In this document: piece by piece, positions 33,035 to 40,785 of the stretch | How positions within the stretch are numbered: position 1 is the first letter of the stretch | How the letters are laid out: each line of letters starts with the position of its first letter | Assembly (NCBI RefSeq): GCF_004028095.1 | Contig: NZ_SBHM01000007.1 | Span: 2,356,001-2,420,000, forward strand | Length of the DNA stretch: 64,000 bases | Direction: 5' to 3' | From: Paenarthrobacter ureafaciens | GTDB lineage: Bacteria; Actinomycetota; Actinomycetes; Actinomycetales; Micrococcaceae | Made by a program: the position numbers and the translations under genes | Notes under the pieces: model-generated | The model's input: only the letters and a program-made list of their open reading frames with translations | Database searches by the model: none | What the model was told of the DNA's origin: nothing

Positions 33035-36000
33035 CTATTCGGGGGAGCAGAGGGCAACGAAACCGCCCAGGTTCTCAAGTCCCTCCGGATGCGTCGGGCG
33101 GTAGTTGGTCAGTTCGGGCGAACGCACGACGACGGCACGCCACTTGCCGCGCGACACCGCCACATTGATCCGGTTGCGTGACAAGAGAAACTCCATTCCC
33201 CGGGGTACTTCCCCCGCGGCGGAGGCGGCCATGGAGACGACCACCACCGGCGCTTCCTGGCCTTGGAACTTGTCCACGGTGCCTACCCGGACCTTGCCGA
33301 GTCCAGCCTCGCGAAGGTGGTGCTTGATCAGCTGGACCTGGGCGTTATAGGCAGCAACCACCAAAATGTCCGTCTCCTGGAGCGGGCGGGGGGATCCTTC
33401 CTGCTCGGAAGGATCACGCCAGTCCAGGCCGAGGTGGGCCTGGACTTGGTGGACTACTTCCTGTGCTTCCTCCCGGGACGAGGTCGAATTGCCGGAGTGC
33501 TCCACGTAGACACACGCGACCCCCGGAGCGGCGCCCTCCAAGGTGCGTGCCGATGCCGCCTCCGCAGCCCGAAGCCGGCCATCATAGGAGAGCTCGGACA
33601 CGGCCTGGCACAGCGCCGGATGCATGCGCCAGGACAGGGCCAGAAAGTACCCAAGCTCGGCCGGCAAGGTGTTGTGGCCGTCCGAGAGCCAGCCGAGTGC
33701 CGACTCGTTCACGGGTTCCGGATGTGTTCCTTGGGTAACCTGCGGAAGTTGCTGTGGATCTCCCAGAAGCAGAAGCCGCTTGGTGGCCCGGCTGACGGCC
33801 ATGGTGTTGGCGAGCGAGAACTGCCCGGCTTCGTCAATGACCAGCAAGTCCAAGGACCCCGGCGGGACCTCTTTGCCCACCATGGCCCAGGCCGTGCCAC
33901 CAATCAGGGCGCCACCGGGCTTGGCCAGGATGTCGGTGACATCTGCCTTACCGCAGCCCTCCCACGGCACAGGCTCGCCATGTTTGACCTCCTTGGCTAC
34001 CCGCAGTGGGTCCACGCCGGCCTTCTCCACGGCAGCGCACAGCATGTTTTCCACCACGGCATGGGACTGTGCCACTACTCCGACTTTCCAGCCCTCGTCC
34101 ACCAGCCGTGCCAGGACGTGTGCACCAACGTGGGTCTTCCCGCTGCCCGGAGGACCCTGCACGGCCAGGTATGAGTTGTCCAGGTCCTTTACCGCAGCCG
34201 TGATCGCTTCGATGTATCCGTCCGGGCCGGGGGATACCGGCGGCAGCGCGCTCAACGTGCGGAGCCTGGGCGGGTTCCTGCGGATCATGTCCAGGGCAGG
34301 GTGGTCCGGCCAGTCCGGCAGGGAGTCCCGCAGCCGCGTGGCGAGGGCGGCCAGTGCAGCCCTTTGTCCTGTAGTGAAGATGGGCTGGCTGGGAGTGAGG
34401 GCCATGGGGAGTTGCTGGAACTCCGAAGAATCATTCCGCAGCCCTTCCTTGACGATGACGAACTCGAAGTCCTCTTCCTCGCCGGTCTCCACGACCTCTG
34501 TGCCGTCCCACCCACTCCGGCCCAGAACGGACGACTCCTTTCCGACCAACGCATCAGGCAATGGCGGCCCGTACATTCTGAAGTACTTCTTGCCAACCTC
34601 CAGTCCTGCCCCGTCACCTGAACGGCCCACCAATTTCAGGATCCGCGCCGGATTACTGCGGGGACTTGGCTTGGCCCAGTCCTGCAGCACCTCGCCGTCC
34701 TTGACGATAAAGAGATCGCGCGCGTCGTCCCACTGCGAGGTGGGCTTCTCGAGGCGATCAAAATGCCCCCACCAGTACTGCTTGTCCTCGCGGCGGTGAT
34801 ACCCGACTCCTGCCGCCACGATGCCAATGGCCTTTGCATCCGCCGAAGCACGCTGGTCCTCGGGCAAACCGTCCAGGTAGTCGAACAGCGCCTGTTCCTC
34901 CGGCGCCGCTTGATACTTTTCCGGGTCCGACGCGGGCTGGGCCTCTCCTGCCGGCGCCTCCCCGGCCGCGGCATCAAAAGCACCGGGAACAATGCCCCGC
35001 TCCGCACCACGTGCCAGCAACCAGTTCCGTAGCTCCAGCGTGGAGAGGCAGTCGTATTCGTTGTAGTCACGGATGCTTTCAAGGATGGCCGCGGCTTGGT
35101 CGACTTGGCCCGTATCCCTTGCCGTGCAGTAATCCGCATAGGCCACCACCGATGCACCGGCGTCGGTGACCTCTCCGGAGCGGAGGTGCCGGCCCATGTA
35201 CAAGGGCTCCAGTTTCTTGATGCTGTAGGAGTTCTCGGACACCCGGATGCTGTGGCGGACGGTGTCGTACAGGTCCACCAGCACGCCTTGCCGCAGGAGA
35301 TCGTCGACGGCGGATTCTCCCAGCACGTGAGTAAGGGAGAGATTGCGGAGGGCCGTTTTCTCGTAGGCCGCGTAGTGGTAGATGTGCATGCCCGGGAACT
35401 GGGCGCGGCGCTTGGCCACGTAATCCAGGAAGTCAACGAATGCCTGTCCCTCTTCGGACCGTGAATGCGCCCAGAAGGGTCTAAATACCGGCGTGGCTCC
35501 CGGCTCCTGGGGGTTCTCGATGACGCCGAAAAGGTACTCCAGCCCCCACTTGCCGGACACTGGATCCTGCCACAGGGGATCGCCCTCGAAGTCGAAGAAG
35601 ATGTCGCCCGGATCAGGTGCAGGGAGCCTGGCGAGCGTGTTGTCCGGCAGGATGTTGTAGCTGACGGACCTGGCCTCGCCTGCTTTGTCCGTGTAATTGA
35701 CCGTTCCGTCAGGGGATCCGACGCCGGTCTGGAGCCGGGCCTGCTCGCGCAGCCGCAGCAGGGTGTGGTCGTCTTCGACAGGCAGGACGGCCAGTTGGTC
35801 GATGGTGGTGACGCCTGATTCGATCAGTTTCTTCCGGCGGCTGATCCTCATGCCTGCCACCATCAGCAGGTCCCGGTGAAGCTGGACCTGCTCCGCACAG
35901 TAATCGCACCGCCCGCATGCTGTGAAGCGGGAGTCGCCCCACGCCACAGGCCCGGACTCCGCGATGTGGGTAGCGGTCAGATTCAGGAATCGGCGGCGGC

Positions 36001-36613
36001 GTTCTTTGAAGACCGGCAGGATCTGTGACAAGGGGTGGTCACTGTGCTCGCGGTTGCCCAGGACCAGCGTGACCACGGGATCGGGGGTGATGCCGGCCTG
36101 AAGGAGCTGGTCCCCGTACGCCGCCAGCTGAAGGAGCGCAGTGACTTTGGCATGACGGGCCAGCTTGGTGTCAAAAACCGCGTACTCGCCGCCGGGTTTC
36201 CGGACGAGGAAGTCCGATCTGCCGTGGAACGTACCGTCGAAGAACGCCGCCTGAAAAACGACGTCCGCACCGGAGCGGAGCGCCGTGATTGATTCCGCAT
36301 GCTTGGCAGTCAGGGTGGCGCGGTCCATCGCGGTGGCGGGTTCGACGTCGTAAACGCCTCTTCCCGTCTCCGCGTCCCAAGGTCCGTACTCCGCAATGAA
36401 GTCGTCCAAAACCCTGTGCTCGTGGACATCCCCCAGCTTGGCGGTCCTTTCCAGCATGGCGTCCGGGGTAAAGGAAGCAACGGGGGAGCGCCCGAGTTTC
36501 TCGTCGAGTTTGCGGAGCAGCTGGTACTCGCAGGTTGCAGCAATGACGAGGTCGCTGGCGGAGAAGACCAGGTCCTGCGGTGCGCCCGCTGCCTCCGGAT
36601 CGAGGAAGAACAC
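33035..36613 (-). CDS. RecB-like (TM0106-type) Fe-S nuclease, DEDD exonuclease and SF1 helicase fusion
   Basis: 1192 residues from GTG 36613, with GGAG 7 nt upstream. (1) At about 25-250 there is a TM0106-type RecB nuclease: a Cys in TCEYQLLRKLD, the catalytic block FHGRSDFLV to AVFDTKLARHAK, and CGRCDYC; one Cys before and three after the nuclease core is the Fe-S arrangement of Cas4/Dna2/AddB nucleases. (2) From about 335, DIFFDFEGDPLW, YHYAAYEKTAL and NEYDCLSTLELRNWL mark an RNase-H-like DEDD exonuclease. (3) A helicase domain has GPPGSGKTHVGAHVLARLV near 820, LLVIDEAGQFSLANT near 923, LLLLGDPQQLPQV and VGTVDKFQGQE. It is probably a DNA-end processing or defence enzyme; the role is not established. 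Confidence 0.9.
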   Translation of the reverse strand: MFFLDPEAAGAPQDLVFSASDLVIAATCEYQLLRKLDEKLGRSPVASFTPDAMLERTAKLGDVHEHRVLDDFIAEYGPWDAETGRGVYDVEPATAMDRATLTAKHAESITALRSGADVVFQAAFFDGTFHGRSDFLVRKPGGEYAVFDTKLARHAKVTALLQLAAYGDQLLQAGITPDPVVTLVLGNREHSDHPLSQILPVFKERRRRFLNLTATHIAESGPVAWGDSRFTACGRCDYCAEQVQLHRDLLMVAGMRISRRKKLIESGVTTIDQLAVLPVEDDHTLLRLREQARLQTGVGSPDGTVNYTDKAGEARSVSYNILPDNTLARLPAPDPGDIFFDFEGDPLWQDPVSGKWGLEYLFGVIENPQEPGATPVFRPFWAHSRSEEGQAFVDFLDYVAKRRAQFPGMHIYHYAAYEKTALRNLSLTHVLGESAVDDLLRQGVLVDLYDTVRHSIRVSENSYSIKKLEPLYMGRHLRSGEVTDAGASVVAYADYCTARDTGQVDQAAAILESIRDYNEYDCLSTLELRNWLLARGAERGIVPGAFDAAAGEAPAGEAQPASDPEKYQAAPEEQALFDYLDGLPEDQRASADAKAIGIVAAGVGYHRREDKQYWWGHFDRLEKPTSQWDDARDLFIVKDGEVLQDWAKPSPRSNPARILKLVGRSGDGAGLEVGKKYFRMYGPPLPDALVGKESSVLGRSGWDGTEVVETGEEEDFEFVIVKEGLRNDSSEFQQLPMALTPSQPIFTTGQRAALAALATRLRDSLPDWPDHPALDMIRRNPPRLRTLSALPPVSPGPDGYIEAITAAVKDLDNSYLAVQGPPGSGKTHVGAHVLARLVDEGWKVGVVAQSHAVVENMLCAAVEKAGVDPLRVAKEVKHGEPVPWEGCGKADVTDILAKPGGALIGGTAWAMVGKEVPPGSLDLLVIDEAGQFSLANTMAVSRATKRLLLLGDPQQLPQVTQGTHPEPVNESALGWLSDGHNTLPAELGYFLALSWRMHPALCQAVSELSYDGRLRAAEAASARTLEGAAPGVACVYVEHSGNSTSSREEAQEVVHQVQAHLGLDWRDPSEQEGSPRPLQETDILVVAAYNAQVQLIKHHLREAGLGKVRVGTVDKFQGQEAPVVVVSMAASAAGEVPRGMEFLLSRNRINVAVSRGKWRAVVVRSPELTNYRPTHPEGLENLGGFVALCSPE

Positions 36614-36709
36614 GGTACTACTCCTAACGCCGAGCAAAGCTGAAACCCTTGCAGCCAAGCTACCAGCGGGCTCGGACAATTTAGCGTGCCGCCGTTCTAG
36701 ACTGCCCCC

Positions 36710-37162
36710 ATGACTGAATCGACCCACGCCACAGATGCAGCCTTCGAAGCTGCCTACCAAGCCGCGCAGAAGAGCCTGAGCGAAGGCGGCATTCCCATCG
36801 GCGCAGCGTTGGCCCGTGACGGGAAGGTCATTGCCAGCGGCCACAACGAACGGGTGCAAAACGGCGATCCGATCGCCCACGGCGAGATGTCGGCCCTCAG
36901 GGCCGCGGGCCGTCAGAAGAGCTACCGGGATACCACGCTCTACACCACCCTGGCACCGTGCGCGATGTGCACCGGAACCATCATCCAGTTCAAGATTCCG
37001 CGCGTGGTGGTGGGCGAGGCGGAAACCTTTCCGGGCGAATTCGACCTCCTCCGTTCCCGCGGCGTGGAGGTGGTGGTGTTGGATGATCCCCGCTGCGTCG
37101 ACATGATGCGCACGTTCCAGGAAGAGCATGCCGAGCTCTGGGCCGAGGACATCGCCGAATAG
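36710..37162 (+). CDS. yeast-type cytosine/nucleoside deaminase
   Basis: 150 residues. Zinc-dependent deaminase of the CDA fold: His57 and Glu59 in AHGEMSALRAAG, and Cys84/Cys87 in TTLAPCAMCTGTII. The C-terminal half (VVVGEAETFPGEFDLLRSRG, then VVVLDDPRCVDMMRTFQEEH and LWAEDI) is the pattern of fungal cytosine deaminase Fcy1 rather than of tRNA adenosine deaminase TadA. It should convert cytosine, and perhaps other pyrimidines, to the keto form for salvage. It is divergent from the nuclease-helicase gene, 96 nt apart, and stands alone. Confidence 0.88.
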   Translation: MTESTHATDAAFEAAYQAAQKSLSEGGIPIGAALARDGKVIASGHNERVQNGDPIAHGEMSALRAAGRQKSYRDTTLYTTLAPCAMCTGTIIQFKIPRVVVGEAETFPGEFDLLRSRGVEVVVLDDPRCVDMMRTFQEEHAELWAEDIAE

Positions 37163-37206
37163 GTCACCGGCGGCCAAGAGGAGTTCAACAAAAGCGCAAA
37201 GAAGGA

Positions 37207-37242
37207 GCGACGGCGGCACCAAGGGCGGGGTGCCGCCGTCGC
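37207..37242. terminator. hairpin between convergent genes
   Basis: GCGACGGCGGCACC (37207-37220) and GGTGCCGCCGTCGC (37229-37242) form a perfect 14-bp stem with an 8-nt loop, 45 nt after the deaminase stop. The arms share the CGACGGCGGC core of hairpins at 23144 and 50683. Probable bidirectional terminator. Confidence 0.7.
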
Positions 37243-37281
37243 CGGCTGCTGGGAACCGCGGCTCAAAAAGCCATCCGAAGG

Positions 37282-39525
37282 CTATTTGGCGGGCTTCCTC
37301 GGAGCCGACCGGCGGGAACGGGCCGCCGGGGTTGAAGGGATGAGTTCCTTGACCTGAGCCACTACGGAGGCATGTGCGCCGCGGCTTCCCAGGTCCTTGG
37401 CGAGGGTTTCCACCTCCGACTTTGCAGCTGCGGCGTCATCGGACTTCGCGTGCAGGTCAGTGCGCAACTCCACCAGCTTCCGGTAGGCCAGGTTGCTGCT
37501 CCGGCCGCCCTCCTGCTGGTAACTGGCAAGGACCGGTTCGGTCAGGCTGAGTGCCCTCTGCGGGTCCGCGCTGTGATGCTTCACCATCTTGTCCTTTTGC
37601 CTGCGGTAGAAGTCATCGCCCACGGACTGCGCGACGGCGGTGGCCGCCTTTACGCCCAAAGGCGCGCCGCTGAAGCGCTCGGCTGCCTCGGTCAAGGCAT
37701 CCAGGCCCCGGCTCAGGTAAGGCGACATGGAACCCTCGAACGCGAGGGTGAGCCCAACCTCGCGGGTGAAGAACTCCGGAGCAAAGCGGTCTTCCTCCTT
37801 GGAGACGGGGAAACCGACCCGCAAAGGCAAGGTGTTGGAGGCTTGGACGACGCCGTCGGTGCTGTACACGGCCCGGACCAAATACTGGCCCGGCTGGTCG
37901 AAGACAAAGCCGACCGTCCCATAGGCCAGCTGTACCAACTCGCTGTAACGGTCGCTGCCGTCGCTTCCGCCATCGGTCGGTGCCGGCGCGAGGGTCACCA
38001 GTTCCGGTAGGCCATAGAAGCAGACAACCGATTCGTGCAGCACTACGGTCCCGTCAGGTTTCTGGACGTAGACGCTGGTGTTCCCGTACCGGGGATCCAA
38101 CCGCGAGTCCACCAGCACCGGGGCGTCGCCCGTGTTCCGCAACCGGAACTCGACGGCTACAGGTTCCATGTAGTCGAAGTAGTCCTTGGCCGAAAGAGTC
38201 AGCTCGATGTCGCTTCCCGGCCCGGACACGGTCATGGCGCCCGGTGGAGATTCCAGGTGGCCACCGGAGGCCCAAGGGTCACCGCCCATGATGACGGCGG
38301 CGCGGTCGCCGTGGCGGATGTGGAGCAGTTCGTCGTCGTCGAAACGGAACCGGAAGTTGCCCCAGAACGCATCGGCGCCGTTGCGCTGATCGTATTTCCA
38401 GTCGTAGTTCATCCAGGACAGGGAATCCGGGCGGGCTTTATCCCACGCGTGCAGGAAATTGAAGGCGTGTCCGGCCTCATGGACCCAGGTATAGAGGAAG
38501 TGGCGCATGGCCCACGCCTCGTCCTGGGTGGCGGGGTTGCTGACGAGGTTGGTGAACCAGGTGTGGTTGCGGAAAACCGCGAAACCCTGGCGATCGGGTC
38601 CCCGGCCTGCGCCGCCAAACCCGGCAGCGGCGTCGAACATGATGCCGCCCACGCCTGCGGAGTCGAACAGTCCTGCCTGGACGCCCCAGAGGTTCCACGC
38701 GGGCCAGCCGGAGTTGTACTTGCCGAAGGAGGTCTCCATGGCATCATGCAGCTCACCGACGCTCCACGAAGCGAAACCGGGAGCGCTGTCGTCAATCACG
38801 GTATGGACGGCGTCGATGGTGACCGCAATTCCGGCGTCTTTATAGGAGGACTCGATCGTCAGCGTCCGTTCGGCCAGATCGGCCGGCCTGTTGTTGTGCC
38901 CGTGGCTGTTATAGACGGGCACTTTCGGTTCGATATCCACCGACTGGCAATAGTCCAGTTCAAGGTTCACGTCCCTGAAGCAATCAGAGCGGTACTTGCA
39001 GGCATACGGTGCCCCCGCGACGCCCCCGCCCGTGAACGTGGCAACCGCGCCGGTGATGGCGCCGTTCGACCAGGAGACAATAACCTCCACTGAGGTCACC
39101 GGGTGCGTGCCTTTCCAGAAGCGCACAGTGCCGGTGATGTGGGCATCGGACTTGTTGATGGTCACCACCGGAGCATCGACGATCCATGATTCGACGTACG
39201 TCTTCACTACCTGGGTGAGCCCGCCGACTTTCACAGTCCGGGTACTGAAGAAGTCCCCGCTGACTTTGTTCAATACGGGAGATTCGACGCCTTGGCGGGG
39301 ATCGACGTCGAGCCTTAGTTCAACTGCGCTGCCAACAGGCCCGGTGACGGCCTGGTTGCCTTCATACCTGCCGCTGATGGCGGCGGTCCGCCAACAGCGC
39401 CACCAGTCCTCCGATGGCCAGGGGAACGAGGCGGGAGACGGCCCGGGTGCGGGAGGGAACGGAATGGCTGAGGGGTGGTGGGGGACAGGGTCAAGGAGGG
39501 TGCTGGGGACGTTGGGGGTGTCCAT
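37282..39525 (-). CDS. predicted zinc metallopeptidase without a signal peptide
   Basis: 747 residues from ATG 39525 (a TTG at 39549 is possible). The zinc motif HExxHxxxxxH is present as His349-Glu350-x-x-His353-x5-His359 in WVHEAGHAFNFLHAWDK, the spacing of metzincins, but the usual glycine is Asn356. Nearby are MNYDWKYDQ and a following beta-rich region (PVAVEFRLRNTGDAPVLVDSR, then QPGQYLVRAVYSTDG) that looks like an Ig-like domain. The N-terminus is Pro-rich and the C-terminus is a Ser/Arg/Lys-rich helical tail; no Sec, Tat or lipoprotein signal is visible. The family and target are not recognised. Confidence 0.8.
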   Translation of the reverse strand: MDTPNVPSTLLDPVPHHPSAIPFPPAPGPSPASFPWPSEDWWRCWRTAAISGRYEGNQAVTGPVGSAVELRLDVDPRQGVESPVLNKVSGDFFSTRTVKVGGLTQVVKTYVESWIVDAPVVTINKSDAHITGTVRFWKGTHPVTSVEVIVSWSNGAITGAVATFTGGGVAGAPYACKYRSDCFRDVNLELDYCQSVDIEPKVPVYNSHGHNNRPADLAERTLTIESSYKDAGIAVTIDAVHTVIDDSAPGFASWSVGELHDAMETSFGKYNSGWPAWNLWGVQAGLFDSAGVGGIMFDAAAGFGGAGRGPDRQGFAVFRNHTWFTNLVSNPATQDEAWAMRHFLYTWVHEAGHAFNFLHAWDKARPDSLSWMNYDWKYDQRNGADAFWGNFRFRFDDDELLHIRHGDRAAVIMGGDPWASGGHLESPPGAMTVSGPGSDIELTLSAKDYFDYMEPVAVEFRLRNTGDAPVLVDSRLDPRYGNTSVYVQKPDGTVVLHESVVCFYGLPELVTLAPAPTDGGSDGSDRYSELVQLAYGTVGFVFDQPGQYLVRAVYSTDGVVQASNTLPLRVGFPVSKEEDRFAPEFFTREVGLTLAFEGSMSPYLSRGLDALTEAAERFSGAPLGVKAATAVAQSVGDDFYRRQKDKMVKHHSADPQRALSLTEPVLASYQQEGGRSSNLAYRKLVELRTDLHAKSDDAAAAKSEVETLAKDLGSRGAHASVVAQVKELIPSTPAARSRRSAPRKPAK

Positions 39526-39903
39526 GGGAGGATCTTTCTCGCGCTGCAAGCAATCAATATTTGCCCAAGCCGTTCGCGGCTAACGCGGCCTGTGGGCCGG
39601 TCCGGGGCGGACGGTGACGGCGTGACGGCTCGGGGGCAGGCGGTGCGAGTGGGGAGTCCTGAGGAGGTTGAGGGCCGTGCCCGGAAGCCGTGAATAACCC
39701 ACAACGGATGATACTCCAGCGAATGGATTATTTGAATAGACCTGGTGGGAAAATTCGTTGCGGGGACCGCCTGCGCGCCTAGCCAGTAGTAGCCGCCCGG
39801 CGTAGTCTGGCATCATCGGCGTCGGTGCCGAGGACCCCATCTGCAATACCCCCGAGGACCCCGTAGCTCCCGCGTCGAGAACCCATTCGATGAAGGAGGA
39901 CCC
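39526..39903. other. 378-nt gap between the metallopeptidase and CBS-protein genes
   Basis: Divergent genes flank it, so it must contain two promoters. An AT-richer stretch (about 39690-39760) is the likely promoter zone, and GAAGGAGGA just before 39904 is the CBS gene ribosome site. No gene, RNA or repeat is evident. Confidence 0.6.
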
Positions 39904-40335
39904 ATGAGTGTCGTACGTGAATTCATGACCACAGATGCCAAGTGCGTCGTCGAGGACCAGACTCTTGAAGTGGCCGCCCGCATGATGCGGGACATGGACT
40001 GCGGTTCGCTTCCCATCTGCGGCAACGACGGCAAACTGACCGGCGTCATCACCGACCGCGACATTGTGGTCAAGTGCATCGCCGAAGGAAAGGATCCCCG
40101 TCAGGTCCTTGCCAGCGAACTCGCCCAAGGCAAGCCGTACTGGATCGACGCTGATGCCAACGTTGACGAAGCCATCCGCATGATGGAAGAACACCAGGTG
40201 CGCCGGCTACCTGTCATCAGCAACCGCGCCATGGTGGGCATCATCAGCCAAGGGGACATCGCCCGCAACTACAGCGAGCAGCGCGTCGGTGAACTGGTGG
40301 AGCACATTTCCGCCAAGGAGCACATGGCCCACTAG
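39904..40335 (+). CDS. CBS-domain pair protein
   Basis: 143 residues made almost entirely of two CBS motifs: VREFMTTDAKCVVEDQTLEVA through GKLTGVITDRDIVVKCIAEG, and ASELAQGKPYWIDADANVDE through RAMVGIISQGDIARNYSE. Such stand-alone pairs bind adenosyl nucleotides and form disc-shaped dimers; in actinobacteria they are often stress or dormancy induced. No partner enzyme is adjacent. The start has a strong ribosome site. Confidence 0.93.
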   Translation: MSVVREFMTTDAKCVVEDQTLEVAARMMRDMDCGSLPICGNDGKLTGVITDRDIVVKCIAEGKDPRQVLASELAQGKPYWIDADANVDEAIRMMEEHQVRRLPVISNRAMVGIISQGDIARNYSEQRVGELVEHISAKEHMAH

Positions 40336-40412
40336 CCGCCGCGCGGGCCGCGCGTGCCGCCCTTCCGGAGGCGCGGCCCGGCGTTACCAATCCAGCCGCC
40401 GCGAAGCGCTCC

Positions 40413-40709
40413 CTAGAGGAACGCCTCGCGGCCCGTTCCTTCGCGCAGCACCAGCTCGCCCTCCTCGATAGAGACGATCAGGCTCTTGGGCTTACCTGCC
40501 AGCTTCCTGCTTGCGCTGAGATTCCGACTCCTGACTTCCACCCCCACGGTGGCGCCCTTCGCGGGAAGTTCCACCGTCATTTCACCGGCCATGCCCAGCA
40601 ACATTTTGGTGGACACCTCCCGCTCCGACGCAGCTTCCTTGCCGTTGACGGTAACTGTCACGTCATCGGATTCGAAGCCGTCCTGGAGGATAATCAGCAG
40701 TTCCTGCAT
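40413..40709 (-). CDS. small uncharacterised beta-rich protein
   Basis: 98 residues, no signal peptide or membrane helix. Alternating hydrophobic residues (MQELLIILQDGFESDDVTVTV, VELPAKGATVGVEVRS, SLIVSIEEGELVL) suggest a beta-sandwich. I recognise no family. It is convergent with the CBS gene, and its start is 76 nt from the divergent tex start. Confidence 0.7.
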   Translation of the reverse strand: MQELLIILQDGFESDDVTVTVNGKEAASEREVSTKMLLGMAGEMTVELPAKGATVGVEVRSRNLSASRKLAGKPKSLIVSIEEGELVLREGTGREAFL

Positions 40710-40785
40710 GGTCCAACTACAGCACTAACGCGGCCCTCGGGATAGGGCCGGACCTGAAAGTGTCGGCCGGGTGAGGCAAACTGTC

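Noticed and set aside
33035..37222. Extension of the nuclease-helicase gene upstream to 37222
   Set aside because: The frame is open, but the extra part overlaps the well-supported deaminase gene on the other strand and has no family resemblance; GTG 36613 has a good ribosome site.
39526..39903. Hidden gene in the 378-nt gap
   Set aside because: Short open frames here lack ribosome sites and protein-like composition, and divergent promoters account for the space.
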